Origin: Paraburkholderia caribensis
Lineage (GTDB): Bacteria > Pseudomonadota > Gammaproteobacteria > Burkholderiales > Burkholderiaceae
Direction of reading: 5' to 3'
Assembly (NCBI RefSeq): GCF_002902945.1
Contig: NZ_CP026101.1
Span: 1,364,001-1,428,000, forward strand
Length of the DNA stretch: 64,000 bases
The stretch's first letter is position 1. Every line of letters begins with the position of its first letter. Both the position numbers and the translations under genes were made by a program. Below the pieces are notes generated by a model. It did not search any database and was not told the origin of the DNA. It saw nothing but the letters and a program-made list of their open reading frames with translations. Below, one piece after another: positions 27,464 to 36,606 of this stretch.

Positions 27464-27527
27464 GCCCGGGAAGCCCTCGGACTTCCCGTTGCAGTTTTCG
27501 CCCGGAGGGCGAACCCTGTGCTACAGC

Positions 27528-27803
27528 TTACTGGCTTGCGCCCGAAGCCGGAGCAGCTGCCGACGCAGCAGCGTCCGAAGCAGCAGCGCCTGCGTCCGAA
27601 GCAGCCGTCGTAGCCGAAGCAGCAGCGTCGCTCGCAGCAGCAGCAGCGCCCGAAGCAGCAGCAGCCGAATCCGAAGCAGCAGCAGCCGGTGCCGAAGCGG
27701 CAGCAGCGTCGCTAGCCGGGGCAGCTGCCTGGTCGCTGCTCTTGTTGCATGCAGCCAGTGCCACAGCTGCCAACAGGGATGCTACGAGGAGGGATTTCTT
27801 CAT
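27528..27803 (-). CDS. small Ala/Ser/Asp-rich lipoprotein
   Basis: 91 aa from ATG 27803 (MKKSLLVASL), with AAGGA at 27811-27815 seven nt upstream. Residues 1-18 are a lipoprotein signal ending in the lipobox LAAC, with Cys19 as the lipidation site. The mature part, about 73 residues, is almost entirely Ala, Ser, Asp, Thr, Gly and Pro in irregular SDAAA-type units. No fold or enzyme motif is visible; it may be an extended envelope spacer. A TATTAT box at 27845-27850 on the minus strand is a possible -10. Confidence 0.82.
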   Translation of the reverse strand: MKKSLLVASLLAAVALAACNKSSDQAAAPASDAAAASAPAAAASDSAAAASGAAAAASDAAASATTAASDAGAAASDAAASAAAPASGASQ

Positions 27804-28034
27804 GATCACGTCCTTTTATGGTTAAAGGTAAGCAACAGCGCAAAATAATACCGGTAATGTGCTCCAACACCGACCTGGGCCGCTGGTGGAGACCGCACTT
27901 CATGAGCGTGAATCTTCCCTACGGCTTGGGCGGAAATTATATGCACTTTCGTATCGACCGTCGACAAATCCGGGGCCAATACGTTGTCTTTCTCAGACAA
28001 TTTTTCGCTATACGGTATGACAGCGGAGCGAATC

Positions 28035-29282
28035 TTATCTCAGTTCACCCATCTGTATCCAGCCCGCACGATACCACTCGTGAAGTAGTGCTGTCACCGA
28101 CGATTGCCCCGAGAGTGTTACAAAGCGTTTCGCACTCAGATAGCGGTTGTCGGCGAGTTCAATCACCGCGTTTTTTACTCCCGACAGCCTGCTTTCTTCT
28201 CCATTCAGGTAGTAAGCACGACTGTCGTAAAGCAGCACAGTCTTGCGATCCAGGCGCACGCCTTCGTTGCTTGCGCGCTTGACGAAACGCGCTTCATCGA
28301 GCGGTCGCGCGGGCGGATCGAACACGACGCTTGGCTTCGGCTCGCTCAGATACGTACCGAGGAACGACGACACGTCCTTCTCGGTCCAGTCGATCTTAGC
28401 AAGGATCGCGCCCACCCGGTCGACGAGCGCGGCGGGCAGTGCCGCGGGCGTCGCGACGGCCGGCTGCTGCGGATCGCGATAGAGCGCGGCGCCTTCCGGC
28501 GAGCCGGCCGCTTCGCCGCGCTCCGCAAGGTAATACAGGAACTGCGCGGCGAGTTCGGCCGTCGACGGTGCGCGAAAGCCGATCGAGCACGTCATGCATT
28601 CCCCTTCGGCCACGCCGTCGTGGGCGATGTGGGGCGGCAGGTAGAGCATGTCGCCCGGCTCCAGTACCCATTCCTCTTCTGGCTCGAAGCGTTGTAGAAC
28701 TTTCAGGGGCAGGCCGGGCTGCAACGAGAGATCGCGTTGCGCGCCGATGCGCCAGCGACGCTTGCCATGAACCTGCAACAGGAAGACATCGTAAGAGTCG
28801 AAGTGAGGACCGACGCCGCCGCCGTCGGTCGCGTACGAGATCATCAGATCGTCGAGGCGCGCGTCGGGCACAAAGCGAAAACGGTCAAGTAGTGCGCGCG
28901 CGCGGTCGTTATGCAGATCGACGCCTTGCACGAGCAAGGTCCACGCACGCTGTTTGACGGAAGGCAATTCGTCTGCAGCAAATGGACCATGTTCGAGCTG
29001 CCATTTTTTGCGGAAGTGCGTGATTAGGCGCGACTCGACTTCGTCCTGATCGGCCAGTTCGAACAGTTCGTCGCGCGTGAGCGGCGCGGCGATATCCGCG
29101 ATGGCCTGGCGGATCAGCAACGGCTTTTTCTGCCAGTAGCGCCGCATGAATTGCGAGGGCGTCAGATTGCCCAGCAACGACGCGGGCTGATCGGGCGCAG
29201 GCGCGGAAGAAGCGGAGACGGGAGTCGAAGAGGAACGCGCTGCAGCTTTGCCAGCGGTGTAGTCAGGGGGCCGCACGGGCAT
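28035..29282 (-). CDS. ribosomal protein uL16 3-hydroxylase (RoxA/YcfD-like JmjC oxygenase)
   Basis: 2-oxoglutarate/Fe(II) oxygenase of 415 aa resembling the E. coli enzyme that hydroxylates an arginine of ribosomal protein uL16. The double-stranded beta-helix carries the HxD motif as H160-D162 (GPHFDSYDVF), with the distal ligand likely H221 (or H218) in PPHIAHDG. A C-terminal winged-helix-like region follows. ATG 29282 is preferred because the longer frame to 29327 would run over the divergent slyD promoter and start. The N-terminal ~35 residues are Ala/Ser/Pro-rich. Confidence 0.87.
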   Translation of the reverse strand: MPVRPPDYTAGKAAARSSSTPVSASSAPAPDQPASLLGNLTPSQFMRRYWQKKPLLIRQAIADIAAPLTRDELFELADQDEVESRLITHFRKKWQLEHGPFAADELPSVKQRAWTLLVQGVDLHNDRARALLDRFRFVPDARLDDLMISYATDGGGVGPHFDSYDVFLLQVHGKRRWRIGAQRDLSLQPGLPLKVLQRFEPEEEWVLEPGDMLYLPPHIAHDGVAEGECMTCSIGFRAPSTAELAAQFLYYLAERGEAAGSPEGAALYRDPQQPAVATPAALPAALVDRVGAILAKIDWTEKDVSSFLGTYLSEPKPSVVFDPPARPLDEARFVKRASNEGVRLDRKTVLLYDSRAYYLNGEESRLSGVKNAVIELADNRYLSAKRFVTLSGQSSVTALLHEWYRAGWIQMGELR

Positions 29283-29290
29283 CGTATAAT
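29260..29290 (+). promoter_or_regulatory. sigma70-type promoter of slyD
   Basis: A perfect -10 TATAAT at 29285-29290, with TAGTCA at 29260-29265 as a weak -35 (19-bp spacer). The start would be near 29297, giving a leader of about 18 nt before slyD. The promoter lies over the N-terminus of the divergent oxygenase gene. Confidence 0.6.
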
Positions 29291-29314
29291 GTGAGTCGTA
29301 ATCTGGAGAATCGA

Positions 29315-29866
29315 ATGAAAATCGCAAAGAACACCGTCGTATCGGTCGCTTACAAACTGTCGGATGCGCAAGACAATCTGATTGAGGAAAGCGACGAGCC
29401 GATGGTTTATCTGCACGGCGGCTATGATGGCACGTTCCCCAAGATCGAGGAAGAGCTTGACGGCCATGAGCCCGGCTTCGAAACCCAGATCCAGCTGGAA
29501 CCGGGCGACGCGTTCGGCGAATACGATCCTGAACTCGTGAAGATCGAGCCGCGCAGCCGTTTCCCCGAGCCGCTCGAAGTCGGCATGCAGTTCGAAGGCA
29601 CGCCGGAAGAGGGTGACGAAGACCTGGACTCGCTGATCTACACGGTCACCGACGTAGCCGAAGACAAGGTCGTGCTCGACGGCAATCACCCGCTCGCGGG
29701 CATGGCGCTGCGTTTCAGCCTGACCGTGAAGGACGTGCGCGAAGCGACGGAAGACGAAATCCAGCACGAGCATGCACACGGTGCGAGCGGCCTCGAAATC
29801 GTCGACGAAGACGATGATGAAGACGACGGCGACGACGCGGAACCGTCCCGGCCCACGCTACACTGA
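29315..29866 (+). CDS. slyD: FKBP-type peptidyl-prolyl isomerase SlyD
   Basis: Cytoplasmic proline isomerase and chaperone with an inserted IF (insert-in-flap) domain. The 183-aa product has LHGGYDGTFPKIEEELDG, the GEYDPELV segment and a flap domain typical of SlyD. The C-terminal tail is His- and Asp-rich (HEHAHG, then DEDDDEDD), consistent with metal binding. ATG 29315 has a TGGAGA ribosome site. It is divergent from the oxygenase gene and converges with the phosphoesterase-like gene. Confidence 0.93.
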   Translation: MKIAKNTVVSVAYKLSDAQDNLIEESDEPMVYLHGGYDGTFPKIEEELDGHEPGFETQIQLEPGDAFGEYDPELVKIEPRSRFPEPLEVGMQFEGTPEEGDEDLDSLIYTVTDVAEDKVVLDGNHPLAGMALRFSLTVKDVREATEDEIQHEHAHGASGLEIVDEDDDEDDGDDAEPSRPTLH

Positions 29867-29918
29867 GCTTGCAGGTGTCGGCTCCCGGGTCGAGGGCGGG
29901 CGGCGAAGCAGTTCACGA

Positions 29919-29940
29919 AACGGGCGCGTAAGCGCCCGTT
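29919..29940. terminator. hairpin between slyD and the convergent gene
   Basis: A perfect 9-bp stem (29919-29927 with 29932-29940) with a 4-nt loop in a convergent gap, but no T tract on either strand. It is probably a transcript-end hairpin; termination itself is uncertain. Confidence 0.45.
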
Positions 29941-29991
29941 GTCGCATCTGCGGTGCCGCAGCGCCGTACCGTGGTATCTGATGCCGTTGCC

Positions 29992-31221
29992 CTAATCCGG
30001 CGGCGTCGTGCGCGACGGTTCGGGCAGGATGGGCGGCAGCTCGGAAGCGGGTGCGGAGTCGGGCACGGCGGGCATCGACGGTGGCATCGGCGGTACGGCG
30101 TTTTCGTTGTGCGACGGCATGGTGGGCGCGGCGGGCAGCGGCAGATTCTTCGGCACATCCCGCACGGTCACGCGAAACGGAGGCCGCTTCTGCAGATCGA
30201 CATCGATCTGTATCCACTGGTTCTGAGGGCTGCGCGGCGCGAATGCGATACGCGTCAGATTCGTCACCAGATCGCCCTTATCGTTGCGCAGCGGCTGGTC
30301 GATCATGAAGCCGGTATGCGATCTGTCGTCATCCTGATGAATCACGACGACCGGGCCGCGAAACGTCTCGGCCAGCTTCACCAGACTGCGCTTGAATTCC
30401 ATGAATCCATCGCGCTTCGAGCGATGCCCGAAGCGCAGCCACGCGAAGCGCTCGGGGCGCTCGTAACGCTCGGGATCGAAGTCGCCCTGAACCAGCACGA
30501 CGATTGCACGCGCGCCGCGGCGCTTTGCGTACTCGGCGGCGTGATCGAGCCAGAACGCATTCGCGATCACACGGTCTTCGAACTCGCCGTTGCGCCCGCC
30601 CGCATACAGAAAATGATTGTTCGGGCCCGGCACGTTCAGTCCGACGAACACCGTATCGCCAACGAGCCAGCGCACATTCTCGCGATACGGCCGAAACCGC
30701 GACACTTCGCTTTCGCGAGCGAGCGGAATCGGATTTTGTCCCATCGACGATGCATCGGCGAAGAGCGTCTGCCGCAGCAGATCGAGCCGCTCGACGGGAT
30801 CGTAGCCGCCTGCCTCGGCGGTGCCGCAATCGGTCCAGTCGTGCTGGCCGGGAATGAAGACGAGCGCGGGCTTCGAAGTTTCGAGCAGGGTATGGCGCGT
30901 CTCGAACAGCGAATCGCGGCAGGCTTCCTTGCTGCTTTTCAGGTTGCCGTCATAGACGATGAACGACACGTCGGAATCGCGGCCGATCGCGTCGAGCAGC
31001 CGCTGCGTGAGCGCTTCGTCGGCGGGACTTTGCAGCGTGCCGCCGATGACCGCGAACGCGTAAGGCGGCGCGGGTTCCCTGGCGAACGACACGCGCGCGG
31101 GCGCCGCGAGCGAGAGCGCGACCGCGTGCGCGACCACCAACGCGATCGCGCGCGCTGCGTTGCGCGAGCGGCGGCGAAGGCGGGGCGGCGCGTGGCGATC
31201 GCGCGCGTCAGTGTCGCGCAT
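29992..31221 (-). CDS. secreted calcineurin-like phosphoesterase relative, catalytic motifs degenerate
   Basis: 409 aa from ATG 31221. A basic N-terminus with a hydrophobic core (about 22-40) and VSFA gives a probable signal peptide. The segment YDGNLKSSKE and later GQHDW occupy the places of the GD and GNHD metal motifs of calcineurin-like phosphoesterases, but the canonical residues are mostly changed. VQGDFDPER and VVIHQDDD follow. The C-terminal ~50 residues are Pro-rich. The start overlaps the end of mutS by 14 bp, so the gene is probably translationally coupled to mutS. Enzymatic activity is doubtful; it could be a binding protein. Confidence 0.7.
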   Translation of the reverse strand: MRDTDARDRHAPPRLRRRSRNAARAIALVVAHAVALSLAAPARVSFAREPAPPYAFAVIGGTLQSPADEALTQRLLDAIGRDSDVSFIVYDGNLKSSKEACRDSLFETRHTLLETSKPALVFIPGQHDWTDCGTAEAGGYDPVERLDLLRQTLFADASSMGQNPIPLARESEVSRFRPYRENVRWLVGDTVFVGLNVPGPNNHFLYAGGRNGEFEDRVIANAFWLDHAAEYAKRRGARAIVVLVQGDFDPERYERPERFAWLRFGHRSKRDGFMEFKRSLVKLAETFRGPVVVIHQDDDRSHTGFMIDQPLRNDKGDLVTNLTRIAFAPRSPQNQWIQIDVDLQKRPPFRVTVRDVPKNLPLPAAPTMPSHNENAVPPMPPSMPAVPDSAPASELPPILPEPSRTTPPD

Positions 31222-33886
31222 CTGGCGACTTGGCCAGTTCATGCAGTTCGAACAGCAGGTCGAGCGCGTCGCGCGGGCGCAGGTCGTTCGGGTCGATCTC
31301 GCGCAGGCGTTCGACGAGCGCCTGCGTGGCGGGATCGATTGCCGGCGCGGGCGGCTCGTCGTCGGCATCTTCGAGTACCGCAAGGGGCGCCGCGAACAGA
31401 TCGAGTTGCGGCGCGGGCTGCGCCGCCGACTGCTGCTCCAGATAGGCGAGGTGCTTGCGCGCCGCGCGAATCACCGCGTTCGGCACGCCCGCCAGTTGCG
31501 CGACCTGCAGGCCGTAGCTCTGGTTAGCGGGACCTTCGTTGACGGCGTGCAGGAACACGATGCCGTGCCCATGCTCAACTGCCGACAGATGCACGTTCGC
31601 CGCATGGGGAAATTCGGCAGGCAATTGCGTCAGTTCGAAATAGTGCGTTGCGAACAGCGTGTGGCAGTTGTTGTGCGCAAGCAGATGCCGCGCGATCGCC
31701 CACGCAAGCGCCAGGCCGTCGAAGGTCGACGTGCCGCGCCCGATTTCGTCCATCAGCACGAGGCTTTGCGGCGTTGCGTCGTTCAGGATGGCGGCGGCTT
31801 CCGTCATCTCAACCATGAAGGTGGAGCGGCCGCCCGCCAGGTCGTCGGCTGCGCCGATGCGCGTGAAAATGCGGTCGATCGGACCAAACGACGCGCGCCG
31901 CGCAGGCACGTAGCTGCCCACGTAGGCCATCAGCGCGATCAACGCGGTCTGACGCATGAACGTCGATTTACCGCCCATGTTCGGGCCGGTGATCAACAGC
32001 AGCTTGCGTTCGGCGTTGAGCACGCAGTCGTTGGCGATGAACTGCTCGACCTGCGCTTCGACCACGGGGTGCCGGCCCTGTTCGATATCGATACCGCCCG
32101 TCGGCGTGAAGCTCGGCGCAACCCAGTCGAGCGCGCGGGCGCGCTCGGCGAAGGCGGCGAGCAGATCGAGCTCGGCGAGCGCCAACGCAACGCGCTGGCA
32201 GTCGGCGATAAACGGCAGCAACGATTGCAGCAGCGCGTCGTACAGCGCTTTCTCACGCGACAGTGCGCGTTCCTGCGCGGACAGCGCCTTGTCCTCGAAG
32301 GTTTTCAGCTCGGGCGTAATGTAGCGCTCGGCGTTCTTCAGCGTCTGGCGGCGGCGATAGTCGTCGGGTACCTTGTCCGTCTGGCCGCGCGTCACTTCGA
32401 TATAGAAGCCATGCACCTTGTTGTATTCGACGCGCAGATTGCCGATGCCCGTGCGCGCACGTTCGCGCGTTTCGAGATCGATCAGGAACTGTCCGCAGTT
32501 CTCCGAAATATCTCGTAGTTCATCGAGTTCCGCATCGTAACCGCGTGCGATCACGCCGCCGTCGCGCACCATCGCAGCGGGTTCTTGCGCGACTGCGCGC
32601 TTCAGCAGGTCAACGCAGTCGGCGGGCGGCACCAGCGCCGTATCGATGCGCGCGAGCGAATCGGCAGCGGCCGTCACGGCGGCGAGTTGCGCGCGCAGTT
32701 CGGGCAGCGCGATGAACGTGTCGCGCAGGCTCGACAGATCGCGCGGACGTGCCGACAGCAACGCGAGCCGCCCGGTGATCCGTTCGATATCCGAGATTTG
32801 CCGCAGCGCGCTGCGCAGCCCGTCGAGGCTGGCTTGAGGCGGCGCGTCGAGCAGTGCGCCGATCGCCTGCTGACGCGCCTGCGCGAACGACGCGTCGCGC
32901 GGCGGGTGGTGCAGCCAGTGACGCAGCAGACGGCTGCCCATGGTCGTGCAGCAGGTATCGAGCAGCGAGCAGAGCGTGGGCGAATCCGTGCCGCGCAGTG
33001 TTTCCGTCAGTTCGAGATTGCGGCGCGTGGACGGATCGAGGCCGATGTACTCCGATTCGTATTCGACTTTCAGGCTGCGCACATGGCGCAACTGCTGGCC
33101 TTGGGTCGCCGCCGCGTACAGCAGCAGCGCGCCCGCCGCGCCACACGCGCTCGACAGCGAATGCGCGCCGAAGCCGTCGAGGCCCGCCACTTCCAGTTGA
33201 TCGCACAGCCGCTGCGTGCCCGAGGCGACGTCGAAGTGCCAGACGGGCACGCGCGTCGTCGCGCCGAAACCGGTGGGCACTGTCCACGCGTTCGCATCGT
33301 TTGACGACGGCGCGTCGGCAACGAGAATTTCAGCAGGGCGGATGCGCTCGAGGGCGGCCGCGACCTGATCGGGCGCGACTTCCGCGAGGCGCAGCGCGCC
33401 GCTTGCCAGATTGAGCCATGCAAGGCCGATCGTGTTCACGACGCCGCGCCGGTTGTGGCCTGCGCACACGGCAAGCAGATACGTGTCGTTCTTGTCGGAC
33501 AGCAGCGCGGCGTCCGTCAGCGTGCCAGGCGTCACCACGCGCACGACCTTGCGCTCGACGGGGCCCTTCGAGGTCGCGGGATCGCCGATCTGCTCGCAGA
33601 TCGCGACCGATTCTCCGAGCTTGACGAGCTTCGCCAGATACTGTTCGACGGCGTGATGCGGCACGCCCGCCATCTTGATCGGATTGCCGCCCGACGCGCC
33701 GCGCTGCGTGAGCGTCAGATCGAGCAGGCGCGCGGCCTTTTCGGCGTCGTCGAAGAACAGTTCATAGAAGTCGCCCATCCGGTAGAACACGAGCGTGCCC
33801 GGATGCTCCCCTTTAATGCGCAAATACTGCTGCATCATGGGGGTGTGTTGCGCGTTGTCGCTTGCGGCTGCGGTTTGAGTGCCCAT
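31208..33886 (-). CDS. mutS: DNA mismatch repair protein MutS
   Basis: ATPase that recognises mismatches and starts methyl-directed repair with MutL. The 892-aa product has the mismatch-binding GDFYELF motif (Phe-x-Glu), the connector and lever regions, Walker A GPNMGGKST, the FMVEMTE segment, MDEIGRGTSTFDG and FATHYFELT. The C-terminal region carries the usual acidic dimer/beta-clamp tail. The length is slightly above E. coli MutS (853). ATG 33886 matches the family start. lplT lies upstream on the same strand, the usual Burkholderia arrangement. Confidence 0.97.
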   Translation of the reverse strand: MGTQTAAASDNAQHTPMMQQYLRIKGEHPGTLVFYRMGDFYELFFDDAEKAARLLDLTLTQRGASGGNPIKMAGVPHHAVEQYLAKLVKLGESVAICEQIGDPATSKGPVERKVVRVVTPGTLTDAALLSDKNDTYLLAVCAGHNRRGVVNTIGLAWLNLASGALRLAEVAPDQVAAALERIRPAEILVADAPSSNDANAWTVPTGFGATTRVPVWHFDVASGTQRLCDQLEVAGLDGFGAHSLSSACGAAGALLLYAAATQGQQLRHVRSLKVEYESEYIGLDPSTRRNLELTETLRGTDSPTLCSLLDTCCTTMGSRLLRHWLHHPPRDASFAQARQQAIGALLDAPPQASLDGLRSALRQISDIERITGRLALLSARPRDLSSLRDTFIALPELRAQLAAVTAAADSLARIDTALVPPADCVDLLKRAVAQEPAAMVRDGGVIARGYDAELDELRDISENCGQFLIDLETRERARTGIGNLRVEYNKVHGFYIEVTRGQTDKVPDDYRRRQTLKNAERYITPELKTFEDKALSAQERALSREKALYDALLQSLLPFIADCQRVALALAELDLLAAFAERARALDWVAPSFTPTGGIDIEQGRHPVVEAQVEQFIANDCVLNAERKLLLITGPNMGGKSTFMRQTALIALMAYVGSYVPARRASFGPIDRIFTRIGAADDLAGGRSTFMVEMTEAAAILNDATPQSLVLMDEIGRGTSTFDGLALAWAIARHLLAHNNCHTLFATHYFELTQLPAEFPHAANVHLSAVEHGHGIVFLHAVNEGPANQSYGLQVAQLAGVPNAVIRAARKHLAYLEQQSAAQPAPQLDLFAAPLAVLEDADDEPPAPAIDPATQALVERLREIDPNDLRPRDALDLLFELHELAKSPDARH

Positions 33887-34001
33887 CCTCGTGTCTTTCT
33901 TGCGTGACTGTTCAGGGCGTGAGTTTAACCCGCCGACGCGCCGAGCGAACCTGGCCGGATGGCCAGGTTGCCGTCGCCTGACAGACGCGCGTACGCTTCG
34001 T

Positions 34002-35300
34002 TCATTCTTCGATCAGCGCGCGCATGTCGACCTTGTGCGCGTTCGCGGCGCTGCGCCGCTGCGCAAGCCACATCATGCCCGTGATGAACACGCCGAACAC
34101 GGTGATGATCCACTGCACGGGCATCTTCGCCGTCAGCAGGATTGCGTACGCGCCGAGCATCAGCAGCACGGCGAGATTCTGGTTGAAGTTCTGCACGGCG
34201 ATCGAGTGGCCGGCAGTGAGGAGGGTTGCGCCGCGATGCTGGAGAATCGCGTTCATCGGCACGATGAAAAAGCCTGACAGCGCGCCGAGCAGCACCATCA
34301 GCGGATACGCGAAGATGATGTACGCGGGCGCAAAGAGTTCACCGACGCGCAGACCCGCGCCGGGCGGAAACAGGTTCTTGTTGTAGAAGGCCATCGCGAC
34401 GGTCACGGCACCCATGATCAGACCGACGGGCAACACTTTGAGCGACGCGCGCAACGGAATCCACGCGGCGGCGGCGGCGGCACCCACGGCGATGCCAAGG
34501 CCGGCCACACCCTGCATGACGGCCGCTTTCGACAGCGACAGCCCGAGATTCGCGTCGGCCCATTTGAGCACCAGCAGTTGCAGCGTGACCGCGCCGCCCC
34601 ACAGCAGCGTCGTGACCCACAGCGCGATCTGCGCGAGACGGTCGGCCCACAGCACGTTGAAGCAGCGCACGAATTCGCCGACCAGTTCGCCCGGCTCCGT
34701 CAACCGGTTCGGATAGCGCGCGCCCGTGTCGGGAATGCCGACATTGAGCGCGGCCGCGATCGCATAGGTGATCATCACGGCGAGCATCGCGAGGTCCGCG
34801 GCGGAATGGATCAGCGGCCAATGCGCGTGCTGCACGAAACGCGACGCGTAAGTGCTGATCAGCGCGCCGCCCAGCATCGTGCCGACGATGGTCGACAGCA
34901 CGGTCGCCGATTCGAGCCACGCATTCGCGGCGACGAGCCGGTCGGCGGGCAGCAGCTCGGTGAGAATGCCGTACTTCGCGGGCGAGTACGCGGCTGCGCC
35001 GAAGCCGACCACGCCGTACGCGATCATCGGATGCACGCCGCCGATCATCAGCAGGCAGCCGCACGCCTTCAGCGCGTTCGAGATGAACATCACGTGGCGC
35101 TTTTGCAGCGCGTCGGCGAATGCGCCGACGAACGGCGCGAGCAGCACGTAGGAAATCGTGAAGAAGATCTGCAGCAGCGGCGTGATCCACGCAGCCGAAC
35201 GGATCTCGGTGAGCAGCGCAATGGCCGCGATCAGCAGCGCGTTATCGGCGAGCGACGACACGAACTGCGCCGCGATGATCGTGTAGAAACCTTTCTTCAT
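34002..35300 (-). CDS. lplT: lysophospholipid transporter LplT (MFS)
   Basis: Major-facilitator permease that flips lysophospholipids across the inner membrane for re-acylation. The 432-aa product has about twelve hydrophobic segments and begins MKKGFYTIIAAQFVSSLADNALL, characteristic of LplT. The loop motif FADALQKRHVMF fits MFS motif A. The acyltransferase partner (Aas) is not in this window. mutS lies 115 nt downstream. Confidence 0.88.
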   Translation of the reverse strand: MKKGFYTIIAAQFVSSLADNALLIAAIALLTEIRSAAWITPLLQIFFTISYVLLAPFVGAFADALQKRHVMFISNALKACGCLLMIGGVHPMIAYGVVGFGAAAYSPAKYGILTELLPADRLVAANAWLESATVLSTIVGTMLGGALISTYASRFVQHAHWPLIHSAADLAMLAVMITYAIAAALNVGIPDTGARYPNRLTEPGELVGEFVRCFNVLWADRLAQIALWVTTLLWGGAVTLQLLVLKWADANLGLSLSKAAVMQGVAGLGIAVGAAAAAAWIPLRASLKVLPVGLIMGAVTVAMAFYNKNLFPPGAGLRVGELFAPAYIIFAYPLMVLLGALSGFFIVPMNAILQHRGATLLTAGHSIAVQNFNQNLAVLLMLGAYAILLTAKMPVQWIITVFGVFITGMMWLAQRRSAANAHKVDMRALIEE

Positions 35301-35392
35301 GGTCCCGATTGAAACACAGCGCCCGCAATTTTGCCGTGGATGTGATGCGGGTGTGCCGATGAGGTGCGCGATGTATCGCGAGTCGCGAGCCC

Positions 35393-35421
35393 AAAAAGAA
35401 AAAAGCGGCCGAGGCCGCTTT
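35393..35421 (-). terminator. intrinsic terminator after suhB
   Basis: A 9-bp stem (35402-35410 with 35413-35421, very short loop). On the minus strand it is followed by a T-rich tract (A-run at 35393-35404 on plus). It separates suhB from lplT. Confidence 0.82.
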
Positions 35422-35438
35422 CAACCGCACGCAGCGTC

Positions 35439-36242
35439 TTAAGCTGCCTGCTCTTTCGTCTTGGTGTAACGCGACAGAATCGGAATCATCTGCGCATACA
35501 CCTTCGGGTTGCCGGCGACGATCTCATGCAGATGCAGGAAGTCCGAGTCGCCCGTGTAATTGCCGACCAGGCCGCCCGCTTCCGTGACGAGCAGACTGCC
35601 CGCCGCCATGTCCCACGCGCTGATGCCTTGCTCGAAGAAACCGTCGAGGCGTCCCGCCGCGACGTTCGCCAGATCGAGCGCTGCGGCGCCCGGGCGGCGC
35701 AGGCCCGCGCAAGCCTTCGTCATGTCGGCGAAGAGCTGCGTGTACGCTTCGAGCGTGTCTTTTTCGCGGAACGGGAAGCCCGTGCCGATCAGGCTGTCGG
35801 CGAGCCGGTCGCGGCGGCCGACGCGGATGCGCCGGTCGTTCAGATACGCGCCGCGGCCGCGCGAGGCCGTGAACAGGTCGTTGCGCGTCGGGTCGTAGAC
35901 GACTGCCTGCGTGATGATGCCCTTGTGCGCAAGCGCGATCGACACGCAGTAATACTGGAAGCCGTGGATGAAGTTCGTGGTGCCGTCGAGGGGATCGATG
36001 ATCCACTGGAATTCGGACTCGTTGCCCGATTCGCCGGACTCTTCGGCGAGGATTGCGTGATCGGGGTAGGCGGTGGTCAGCGTTTCGATGATGGCGGCTT
36101 CGGACGCCTTGTCGACCTCCGTGACGAAATCGTTGTGCTGCTTCTTGCTGACCTGCACGAGGTCGAGATCGAGCGACGCGCGGTTGATGATCTGCCCGGC
36201 GCGGCGAGCGGCCTTGACAGCGATATTGAGCATGGGATGCAT
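35439..36242 (-). CDS. suhB: inositol monophosphatase family protein SuhB
   Basis: Mg2+-dependent phosphatase; in E. coli it also works in rRNA antitermination complexes. The 267-aa product has metal-site motifs EES (AILAEESGE), WIIDPLDGTTNF and SAWDMAAGSLL, all intact. The start MHPMLNIAVKAAR is typical. It is divergent from the trmJ-like gene across a 364-bp gap and ends in a strong terminator. Confidence 0.94.
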   Translation of the reverse strand: MHPMLNIAVKAARRAGQIINRASLDLDLVQVSKKQHNDFVTEVDKASEAAIIETLTTAYPDHAILAEESGESGNESEFQWIIDPLDGTTNFIHGFQYYCVSIALAHKGIITQAVVYDPTRNDLFTASRGRGAYLNDRRIRVGRRDRLADSLIGTGFPFREKDTLEAYTQLFADMTKACAGLRRPGAAALDLANVAAGRLDGFFEQGISAWDMAAGSLLVTEAGGLVGNYTGDSDFLHLHEIVAGNPKVYAQMIPILSRYTKTKEQAA

Positions 36243-36606
36243 GAGTCTGGATCCTTGTGCCGGACGCGCACGGCGGCTGCCCGGTGTTGAGCTGAAAATA
36301 AGCTGTTAATCATGCGAAACGGGCGCCCGACACGATTGAGTCGAAATCTGGCAGCACATTCCGTCGACGGAGACAAATTGAAGAAGAGCGGTGCGCCGTG
36401 GCCGATGTCCCCGTGAGAGACAATGTGGCACGGCGCGAATATCGGGATTTTACCTGAGTCTCGCCGTTTCGAGGCGGTTGGGGCGGACCCGCGCGCAGGC
36501 AACCGGGCCTATGACGTTCGCCCGGTACGGCATCGGCCGGTCGGCAGATGGAAAGAGGCGGCGGGTTGGCGCTAACATTACTGTTTCCTCGTTTCCAAAG
36601 CTCATC
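36243..36606. other. non-coding gap between suhB and the trmJ-like gene
   Basis: A 364-bp divergent intergenic stretch. It must hold promoters for both genes, but I cannot pick a convincing -35/-10 pair on either strand. Open frames extending into it from both genes show no family resemblance. Confidence 0.4.
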
